Source: JAVBLD01 sp031553705 (GTDB taxonomy: Bacteria; Bacteroidota; Bacteroidia; Bacteroidales; Marinifilaceae). Taken from it: a DNA stretch of 13,289 nt. The stretch lies in the NCBI GenBank assembly GCA_031553705.1, contig JAVBLD010000024.1:1-13289 (forward strand), read 5' to 3'. Both the position numbers and the translations under genes were made by a program. Positions 7,962 through 13,289 of the stretch are shown in pieces (the stretch's first letter is position 1; the number at the start of each line of letters is the position of its first letter). The notes beneath the pieces were generated by a model. That model saw nothing but the letters and a program-made list of their open reading frames with translations. It ran no database searches and was not told the origin of the DNA.

Positions 7962-9557
7962 ATGAAGTATACGTTACTCTTTACTATTTTAATGTTAACG
8001 GGGACTGAAACCCTGTTTTCCCAAAGGTGGCGATATCCGGTAATGGAAGTATTTCCTGCAAGGATTGAGCCGTTAGAACAGAACTATCCTCTGCCTCTGC
8101 CTTCAAGGTTGTTTAAAAAGCAATATATTAACAGGTCTATCGAAAATGCTGCAGTCAGGTATGCCGTTCAGAATTTGGAGAAAGAGCAATATGACCGGGA
8201 GATTGAAACTGCCATAAAGACCATTCTCGATTATGCCGAAGACTCTCGTATACAACGTCTCATAGAGCATCTGCGTAAATATTCGTACGATATGGGCAAA
8301 AAAGAACAAGCGATCGAAACGTTGGAAAACAAGATTATAAAAGATAGCATAGCGTTTTATGGCGAGGGGCAGGCCGCAGGTGATGACGACGATAGGGATA
8401 AGGATCTGCAAACACTGGTCAATTATGTCCGTAATGATTCGAATTATATTTGGATCAGGAATGCAGGCCGTGATTCCGTATTATTAAATGTATCAAGTGT
8501 GACCAATCACTCGGCGCGTTTCTGGATTAATAACGGCCGGAGTGAATATCACCGCTTTTGGATGACGAATAAATTGGGCGATACGATTGCCACTTGGATA
8601 CAAACTCTACCGCAAGACAATATGATTTGTGTGCACATTGACAACGATGCATTTCAAGCTACTCGGATAAAGCCCAAAAGAGTCAATGATGCGGATGAGA
8701 TTCTGGATACACAATCTAAGGATTACTTTAAAATACAACAAATTGATAATAAGGATATACGACGCAGATACTGGACATATTACTCTGAAGTGGAAATGGC
8801 TATGAGTCAGGGAATGCTGGCAAATTGGGCAAGCGGAGGAGAAAATTCGATATCATTTTTGAGCAATATTCGTTATTTTCTCAATTATAATAAGAATAAA
8901 ACCAGCTGGGAAAATTGGGTACATTACCAATTCGGTTTTTTAAAAAGCGGAGACGAAGCTATCCGTAAAAATCAAGACCGGTTTGAATTGAATACCAAAC
9001 TCGGTGTAAAAGCATTCAAACATTGGTACTATACAGCTCAGTTCAATGCATTGACCCAGTTATTTAATTCTTATGATTATCCTAAGGATAAAGACCCTAA
9101 ATTAGTAGCCAATTTATTGAGTCCAGCCTATTTTACTATTTCGTTGGGTCTTGATTACAAACCTAATGCCAATTTTTCGCTGATTATCTCCCCCGTGGCG
9201 GTAAAATGGAATTTTGTACGTGACACCGCTAAAATTTCCGCCAGCAGATATGGTGTGAAAGAAGGAAGATCTTTGAGAAAAGGAGGAGCAAGCATCGATT
9301 TAAGAAGTAATATCTATAATCTGTTTAAGGTTATGGATTTGAAAAACGAAGTACGGTTGTTTACCAGTTATGATGAAAAAGACAAAAACAAAGATAAACC
9401 CGGTATCTTTACTGCAAACTGGAAGCTGACATTAAGTTTTAAAATCAATTACTTTATGAATGCAACTATCTATACGGAAACAGTCTATGATGAAAATTTT
9501 TCTAAGAAGTTGCAGTTTAAAGAGAACTTAAACCTGGGAGTGAAATTTAGATTTTAA
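7962..9557 (+). CDS. DUF3078-type outer-membrane beta-barrel protein
   Basis: A 531-residue exported protein. Residues 1-20 look like a signal peptide (KYTLLFTILMLTG, then LFS before Gln21). A helical, charged region at about 50-130 and an acidic linker DDDDRDKD (141-148) precede a middle domain with Tyr/Trp-rich strands. The C-terminal half starts near 265. It has the DUF3078 hallmark NWASGGENS (288-296) and then alternating amphipathic strands (YFLNYNKNKTSWENWVHYQFGF, FELNTKLGVK, YFTISLGLDYKPNANFSLIISP), ending in aromatic Phe (LNLGVKFRF) as outer-membrane barrels do. DUF3078 is a Bacteroidota family without an assigned role. The gene lies 9 bases after the SDR and 4 bases before the nucleoid-associated protein gene, so it is almost certainly cotranscribed with both. 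Confidence 0.82.
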   Translation: MKYTLLFTILMLTGTETLFSQRWRYPVMEVFPARIEPLEQNYPLPLPSRLFKKQYINRSIENAAVRYAVQNLEKEQYDREIETAIKTILDYAEDSRIQRLIEHLRKYSYDMGKKEQAIETLENKIIKDSIAFYGEGQAAGDDDDRDKDLQTLVNYVRNDSNYIWIRNAGRDSVLLNVSSVTNHSARFWINNGRSEYHRFWMTNKLGDTIATWIQTLPQDNMICVHIDNDAFQATRIKPKRVNDADEILDTQSKDYFKIQQIDNKDIRRRYWTYYSEVEMAMSQGMLANWASGGENSISFLSNIRYFLNYNKNKTSWENWVHYQFGFLKSGDEAIRKNQDRFELNTKLGVKAFKHWYYTAQFNALTQLFNSYDYPKDKDPKLVANLLSPAYFTISLGLDYKPNANFSLIISPVAVKWNFVRDTAKISASRYGVKEGRSLRKGGASIDLRSNIYNLFKVMDLKNEVRLFTSYDEKDKNKDKPGIFTANWKLTLSFKINYFMNATIYTETVYDENFSKKLQFKENLNLGVKFRF

Positions 9558-9561
9558 ATCT

Positions 9562-10608
9562 ATGATCAATTTTGAACACTGTGAGATCAGTAATATAGTT
9601 ATTCACCATATCGGGAATAAATTTGAAGGTGGTAAACTGAGTATTTCGGCAAATTGTTTTTTACCGGAAGATGCGGATGTACTGGCTTTACTGAAAAGTC
9701 ATTTTCTATCCTCTTTTAAAAAGGATGCCTATTATCATTTTGCACCCTATGAGGAAGACTTGCATAACAACCCGATATATGCGGCTGTCGGGCGTACTTT
9801 CGAACAAGATTCGGCATTTTATGCTGAATCTATCCGGATAGCGAAACAACTGTTTGAACAGTCGAATAATCCGAACATCAAGCCAGGCGAACTATATATT
9901 ATATACTTAAAGAATTGCCATATCGAAGAAGGTATATGTGATGCTGTCGGAATATTTAAGTCGGAAGCAAAAGAGACATTTCTGAAAATCATGATGAATC
10001 AGGATTCCTATCAACTGGCAAGCGAGTCAGGAATTAGTATCAAAAAACTGGATAAAGCATGTCTCATATTTAATGTAAATGAACAGGAAGGATATAAGGT
10101 AAGTGTTCTTGACAAGACTAACACTACGGAAGCGGTATATTGGACAAGTAATTTTCTGGGACTTTTGCCCTATGATGATTGCTATTTTCAAACAACTAAC
10201 TATCTGAATTTGTGTAAGTCTTTCGTAAGAGATATTTACAATGAGACGAATGATGTAGCCCGGGTTGACCAGATTGACATGCTGAACCGCTCTATTAATT
10301 TTTTCAAAGATGCCGATTTCTTTTCGGAAGAACGGTTTAAAGAAGAGATAGTAAAAGAACCGGAGGTAATCCAGGCTTTTGAACAGTTTAAGAATCAATA
10401 CGAACAAGAAAATGACGTCGCCTTAAGCAACCATTTTGAAATCTCTGATTATGCTGTAAAAGATGAAAAAAAGTATTTTAAACATGTCCTGAAATTGGAT
10501 AAGAATTTCCATATTTATATACACGGACAGAGAAAATACCTGAAAAAGGGGTACGATCCCGATCGGGATATGAATTACTATACGCTTTATTTCCGGGAAG
10601 AGTGTTGA
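9562..10608 (+). CDS. 37-kDa nucleoid-associated protein (NdpA/YejK family)
   Basis: A 348-residue cytoplasmic protein resembling the 37-kDa nucleoid-associated family (Pfam PF04245). It opens with INFEHCEISNIVIHHIGNK, matching the family's N-terminal strand with a conserved IHxIGNK-like turn. It contains ELYIIYLKNCHIEEGICDAVGIFKSE, the usual central strand pair, and ends with a basic strand FHIYIHGQRKYLKKGYDPDRDMNYYTLYF. Length fits the family. In gamma-proteobacteria members bind the nucleoid; the Bacteroidota members are less studied, so DNA binding here is by homology. The basic C-terminus would be the likely nucleic-acid face (inference). The start follows the DUF3078 stop after 4 bases with no visible Shine-Dalgarno, which suggests translational coupling. 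Confidence 0.85.
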   Translation: MINFEHCEISNIVIHHIGNKFEGGKLSISANCFLPEDADVLALLKSHFLSSFKKDAYYHFAPYEEDLHNNPIYAAVGRTFEQDSAFYAESIRIAKQLFEQSNNPNIKPGELYIIYLKNCHIEEGICDAVGIFKSEAKETFLKIMMNQDSYQLASESGISIKKLDKACLIFNVNEQEGYKVSVLDKTNTTEAVYWTSNFLGLLPYDDCYFQTTNYLNLCKSFVRDIYNETNDVARVDQIDMLNRSINFFKDADFFSEERFKEEIVKEPEVIQAFEQFKNQYEQENDVALSNHFEISDYAVKDEKKYFKHVLKLDKNFHIYIHGQRKYLKKGYDPDRDMNYYTLYFREEC

Positions 10609-10654
10609 TAAACTAAAGAGTTATAGAAATAAAATTACTTTCAATTATTTACGT

Positions 10655-11674
10655 ATGAAAAAGATTTTCATCATAATGGCTGTATTTCTATCCGTTGCTA
10701 TTGTAGGAATCGGTGTGGGATACTATTTTGTTTTGTATCCCAATACAACCGTAAAAGACGACGGAATTATCTTTATCCGTCCTAATGATTCATTTGAGAC
10801 GGTTTGCCTTATATTACAGGACAAAGGATATATTAAAAATGAATACACATTTTGTAAAGTGGCAGAAGTAAAAAAATATCCATCTTTAGTAAAAGCAGGA
10901 AGATTCCGGATTAAAGATGGAATCAATAATAATGATTTGATCAATATGTTACGTTCGGGTAAACAGACTGCGGTAAAGTTTACTTTTAATAATATCAGGA
11001 CGCTAGAGCAATTTTCCGGGATCATTTCCGAACAGTTATCCATCGATTCGTCGGCATTTTTAAATAAGGCGCGCGATACGGAATTCTTAGAAGAGATAGG
11101 ATTCATTCCTGCTAGTTTTATTGGCATGTTCATTCCTAATACCTATCAGATTTATTGGGATATATCGGTCGATCGTTTTATACTTAAAATGGCCGACGAG
11201 TATAAAAAATTCTGGAATGATGAGCGGCTTGAAAAAGCTGAGAGAGCAGGACTCTCTTCTATGGATGTTATGATTCTTGCGTCAATTATTGAAGAAGAAA
11301 CCATCAAACCTGAAGAATACCCTATCATCGCAGGTGTTTATATCAATCGGTTAAATAAAGGTATGCTGCTGAACGCATGTCCCACCCTCAAATTTGCATG
11401 GGGCGATTTTACATTGAAACGTATTTTGGATAAACACACTGGAATAGAGTCACCTTACAATACATATAAATACAAAGGCCTTCCTCCGGGCCCCGTAAGG
11501 ATGGCTTCAATACCTGTTATCGATGCTGTGCTAAATTACCAACATCATGATTACCTGTACTTTTGTGCAAAAAATGATTTTTCCGGCAGTCATTTTTTTT
11601 CAAAGACTCTCCGGGAACATAATCAACACGCCAACGAGTACCACCAAGAGTTAAATAAAAGGAAAATCTACTGA
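10655..11674 (+). CDS. mltG: Endolytic murein transglycosylase MltG (YceG-like)
   Basis: A 339-residue inner-membrane enzyme that cuts nascent glycan strands within the chain and so sets peptidoglycan strand length. A single N-terminal membrane helix spans about 4-28 (IFIIMAVFLSVAIVGIGVGYYFVLY). A LysM-like segment follows (IRPNDSFETVCLILQDKGYI), then AGRFRIKDG. The catalytic domain has ASIIEEET at 209-216; Glu213 corresponds to the catalytic Glu of E. coli MltG (E218). Next come INRLNKGMLLNACPT, YNTYKYKGLPPGPV and YLYFCAKNDFSGSHFF, all family signatures. Cys242 stands where E. coli has Asp in the TDPT motif. The start ATG lies 46 bases after the nucleoid-associated gene with an AT-rich leader, so it is probably the last gene of the SDR run. 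Confidence 0.95.
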   Translation: MKKIFIIMAVFLSVAIVGIGVGYYFVLYPNTTVKDDGIIFIRPNDSFETVCLILQDKGYIKNEYTFCKVAEVKKYPSLVKAGRFRIKDGINNNDLINMLRSGKQTAVKFTFNNIRTLEQFSGIISEQLSIDSSAFLNKARDTEFLEEIGFIPASFIGMFIPNTYQIYWDISVDRFILKMADEYKKFWNDERLEKAERAGLSSMDVMILASIIEEETIKPEEYPIIAGVYINRLNKGMLLNACPTLKFAWGDFTLKRILDKHTGIESPYNTYKYKGLPPGPVRMASIPVIDAVLNYQHHDYLYFCAKNDFSGSHFFSKTLREHNQHANEYHQELNKRKIY

Positions 11675-11724
11675 TTTTAGATTATTCTCTTTGGCTAAAG
11701 CTTTTATTAATCAAAAACGAAATA

Positions 11725-11756
11725 TTTGGCAATTTCATATAAAAAGAGTACCTTTG
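11725..11756 (+). promoter_or_regulatory. Strong Bacteroidota promoter for rpsF-rpsR-rplI
   Basis: A -33 element TTTG (11725-11728) and a -7 element TACCTTTG (11749-11756) are separated by exactly 20 bases, matching the TTTG-N19-21-TAnnTTTG consensus, with the frequent GCA after the -7 box. Transcription should start around 11762, giving a leader of about 34 bases to the rpsF ATG. That short leader leaves little room for a structured bS6:bS18 autoregulatory RNA. Confidence 0.88.
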
Positions 11757-11795
11757 CAGCCGATAAATTATTTATATACTAATAATCAATTCATT

Positions 11796-12146
11796 ATGTT
11801 GAATCATTACGAGACCGTTTTCATTACAACTCCCGTTTTATCTGATGAACAGATAAAGGAAGCGGCAAAAAAATTCAAGGATACCATTACGGAAAATGGT
11901 GGTACCATTGAACACGAAGAAGCTTGGGGGCTACGTAAATTAGCTTATCCAATTCAAAAGAAGACAACCGGATTTTATCATTTAGTGCAGTTTGAAGCAG
12001 AAGGAGTATTGGTTGACAAGTTGGAGACTGCTTACAGACGTGACGAAAGAGTAATCCGTTTCTTGACATTCAGATTAGATAAGTATGCTTATGAGTATGC
12101 TTTAAAGAGAAGAAGTAAAAACCTTGCAAAAAAAGAGGAGAAATAA
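11796..12146 (+). CDS. rpsF: 30S ribosomal protein bS6
   Basis: A 116-residue protein that pairs with bS18 on the 30S platform. The family opening NHYETVFITTPVLSDEQ, the middle WGLRKLAYPIQKKTTGFYHLVQFEA and RRDERVIRFLTFRLDKYA are all present, followed by a basic tail. The frame stays open upstream to a TTG at 11691, but the start is set at ATG 11796 for two reasons. The perfect promoter sits inside the upstream stretch, and the protein aligns with other bS6 from this Met. There is no Shine-Dalgarno; the leader is A/T-rich, as usual in Bacteroidota. The rpsR gene starts 3 bases after its stop. Confidence 0.96.
   Translation: MLNHYETVFITTPVLSDEQIKEAAKKFKDTITENGGTIEHEEAWGLRKLAYPIQKKTTGFYHLVQFEAEGVLVDKLETAYRRDERVIRFLTFRLDKYAYEYALKRRSKNLAKKEEK
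12134..12140 (+). promoter_or_regulatory. Shine-Dalgarno-like site of rpsR inside the rpsF 3' end
   Basis: AGAGGAG lies within the last codons of rpsF, 9 bases before the rpsR ATG. It matches the anti-SD core at most positions. Most genes in this window lack such a site. Confidence 0.55.
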
Positions 12147-12149
12147 ACC

Positions 12150-12419
12150 ATGGCACAGAACGAAACTGAAATCAGATATCTGACCCCCCCGACAGTTGAT
12201 GTAAAAAAGAAAAAATATTGTCGTTTTAAAAAAGCGAGAATCAAATTTATTGATTATAAAGACCCTGAATTTCTTAAGAAATTTTTGAATGAACAGGGAA
12301 GGATTCTCCCAAGAAGAATTACCGGTACCTCTGTGAAATATCAGAGAAAAGTAGCAACTGCTGTAAAAAGAGCAAGACACCTTGCCTTGTTGCCTTACGT
12401 AACCGATTTGATGAAATAA
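12150..12419 (+). CDS. rpsR: 30S ribosomal protein bS18
   Basis: An 89-residue small-subunit protein that binds 16S rRNA next to bS6 near the mRNA exit platform. It shows KKYCRFKKARIKFIDYKD, then LKKFLNEQGRILPRRITGTSVKYQRKVATAVKRARHLALLPY, which is the near-invariant bS18 core. Length is normal. It lies between rpsF (3-base gap) and rplI (22-base gap) in one operon. A lone Cys in KYCRFKK keeps the first position of the family's ancestral zinc-site region; no full Cys4 site is present. Confidence 0.97.
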   Translation: MAQNETEIRYLTPPTVDVKKKKYCRFKKARIKFIDYKDPEFLKKFLNEQGRILPRRITGTSVKYQRKVATAVKRARHLALLPYVTDLMK

Positions 12420-12427
12420 TTTAAACG

Positions 12428-12434
12428 AAGGAGG
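12428..12434 (+). promoter_or_regulatory. Strong Shine-Dalgarno site of rplI
   Basis: AAGGAGG stands 7 bases before the rplI ATG and is nearly fully complementary to the canonical 16S 3' end. It is the strongest SD in this window, in a lineage whose ribosomes generally occlude the anti-SD sequence. Confidence 0.75.
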
Positions 12435-12441
12435 ACAAAAG

Positions 12442-12882
12442 ATGCAAGTTATATTATTAACAGACTTAGTGAATTTGGGTCAGAAAGACGATGTTGTTAA
12501 TGTAAAACAAGGATATGGCCGTAATTACCTTATTCCTCAAGGATATGCGATCCTCGCAACGGAATCAGCTAAAAAAGTAGTTGCTGAGAATGTAAAGCAA
12601 AGAGCGCATAAAGAAGCTAAATTAAAAGCTGAAGCGATTGAATTAGCAGAAAAATTAAAAGGAATAAAGCTTACTATTGGTGCTAAAACCAGCAGCACCG
12701 GTAAAATTTTCGGTTCCGTAAACAATATCATGATTTCTGAAAGCTTAACGGCCAAAGGATTTGAAATTGACAGAAAGAAAATCATGCTTAAAGATATCAA
12801 AGAAGTCGGAACTTATACCGCTACGATAAAACTATACAGGGATATAAAAGTCGATGTTGAGTTTGAAGTGATTTCTGAATAA
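12442..12882 (+). CDS. rplI: 50S ribosomal protein bL9
   Basis: A 146-residue large-subunit protein. The N-terminal rRNA-binding domain has MQVILLTDLVNLGQKDDVVNVKQGYGRNYLIPQGYA, including the signature GYGRNYLIP. A long, Ala/Lys-rich connecting helix follows (about 40-75), then the C-terminal domain with SSTGKIFGSVNNIMISESL and a closing KLYRDIKVDVEFEVISE. The length is close to the usual 148-150. Last gene of the bS6-bS18-bL9 operon, with a strong terminator beginning 26 bases after its stop. Confidence 0.97.
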   Translation: MQVILLTDLVNLGQKDDVVNVKQGYGRNYLIPQGYAILATESAKKVVAENVKQRAHKEAKLKAEAIELAEKLKGIKLTIGAKTSSTGKIFGSVNNIMISESLTAKGFEIDRKKIMLKDIKEVGTYTATIKLYRDIKVDVEFEVISE

Positions 12883-12897
12883 AATATTTGGATTTTC

Positions 12898-13155
12898 TTA
12901 AAAGCAAAAAAAGAGGTTGTCTATGGGCAACCTCTTTTTACTTCCGGGCCGCGCCCTATTGAGGACATTGGCCTTACTGTCGACGTACGTAAAGCCATCG
13001 AGGAAATCGACGATCCACGCGCCGTTGAAGTCATTCTCCGACGAAGACCAATACCAATAGCCTGCTAATCCTATGCCCCCGGCGTCTGTCAACTTTGTGT
13101 TAAAGGACTGTTGGGCCGTAGAGACGCCCGACCAACCCGGAACGCCACCGCCAGG
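12898..13155 (-). pseudogene. Remnant of a DUF1566-type (C-type-lectin-like fold) protein, C-terminal part
   Basis: The minus-strand frame is open from 13155 to a TAA at 12898-12900. Its core reads FNTKLTDAGGIGLAG, then YWYWSSSENDFNGAWIVDF, then a divergent stretch ending NRARPG near 12946. This matches the end of DUF1566/Fib_succ_major-like domains: NT-x-LT-x-AGG, the YWSSSE motif, AW-x-V-x-F, DG and a final R-x-R. The last 15 codons (SKKRLPIDNLFFCF) simply read through the terminator. No ATG is available; the only near start is TTG at 13092, which falls inside the domain. An in-frame stop at 13156-13158 cuts the upstream side where IS3 sequence begins. It is therefore a C-terminal fragment, not a complete gene. 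Full-length relatives are usually large exported or surface proteins. Confidence 0.75.
12908..12939. terminator. Strong hairpin terminator after rplI, probably bidirectional
   Basis: A perfect 12-bp stem AAAAAGAGGTTG / CAACCTCTTTTT (12908-12919 with 12928-12939) encloses the 8-base loop TCTATGGG. The A tract on the left and T tract on the right are symmetric, so the element should end transcription from rplI on the plus strand and from the antisense DUF1566 remnant on the minus strand. It marks the compositional border between the AT-rich core and the GC-richer right edge. Confidence 0.85.
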
Positions 13156-13289
13156 TTATTAGGGATCAGCCCCCGTTCTTACTACGATTATAAACGGGGT
13201 ATCTACAGCCTTCGCGACCGCAAGCGGGAACATCTGGAGGAGCTGATCCAACAGACCTACGCGTCGGCTAAGGGGCGTTATGGAGCGCC
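13147..13289 (+). mobile_element. IS3-family orfB transposase fragment (5' truncated, runs off window)
   Basis: The plus-strand frame reads TARLLGISPRSYYDYKRG, then a charged helix (SLRDRKREHLEELIQQTY), then ASAKGRYGA at the edge. This is the standard N-terminal part of IS3-group OrfB: the LLGIS-x-x-SYY motif, the helix with an acidic/Leu pattern, and the Gly-Tyr-Gly-like turn before the DDE integrase core. The rve catalytic core would lie beyond 13289. No orfA and no IS left end with a TG...-type inverted repeat precede it. Antisense DUF1566 coding sequence stands there instead, so the element is truncated at its 5' side. The frame is open further upstream (through 13096), but that part overlaps the DUF1566 homology and is not typical OrfB. 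Confidence 0.8.

Noticed and set aside
7641..8015. The 14-base string GGACTGAAACCCTG occurs both in the SDR gene and in the DUF3078 signal-peptide region about 360 bases later
   Set aside because: Both copies are inside normal coding sequence in different contexts, with no flanking similarity; most likely chance.
11666..11685. AATCTA / TAGATT inverted repeat at the mltG stop codon
   Set aside because: Six AT-only pairs without a clear T tract; not a convincing terminator.

Overview
The window reads as a low-GC Bacteroidota chromosome, most likely order Bacteroidales. The signs are: TAnnTTTG-type -7 promoter boxes instead of sigma70 -10 boxes; mostly A/T-rich leaders without Shine-Dalgarno sites; exported proteins that become Gln-first after signal cleavage; and lineage-typical families (DUF4369, DUF3078, the GyrA form with a QNRGGVG box). 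No rRNA, tRNA, CRISPR array or complete mobile element is visible.

Layout. 1-117 is the last 38 codons of an unassigned gene. 357-1061 encodes an exported DUF4369 protein without the usual thioredoxin domain. 1157-1918 is a PhnP-like metallo-beta-lactamase-fold hydrolase. 2085-4592 is gyrA, followed by an exported TPR protein (4654-5826) and a clear intrinsic terminator. On the minus strand, 5864-6908 is a broken MalY/PatB aminotransferase, with an internal deletion frameshift and a lost C-terminus. Divergent from it runs a probable operon: SDR oxidoreductase, DUF3078 outer-membrane protein, 37-kDa nucleoid-associated protein and the MltG lytic transglycosylase (7146-11674). A textbook Bacteroidota promoter then drives rpsF-rpsR-rplI (11796-12882), closed by a strong hairpin at 12908-12939.

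From about 12940 the character changes. Base composition becomes clearly GC-richer, and two fragments abut: the antisense C-terminal end of a DUF1566-type C-type-lectin-like domain, and the 5'-truncated start of an IS3-family orfB transposase that runs off the window. This right edge is the accessory part of the window.

Together the intact genes serve housekeeping roles: DNA topology (GyrA, nucleoid-associated protein), envelope building (MltG, DUF3078, TPR and DUF4369 exported proteins) and translation (bS6, bS18, bL9). I do not see a complete new biological system. The most suggestive signals are the DUF1566/IS3 junction with its NNY-only variable-position codons, and the strong Shine-Dalgarno sites inside the bS6-bS18-bL9 operon in a lineage that mostly does without them.
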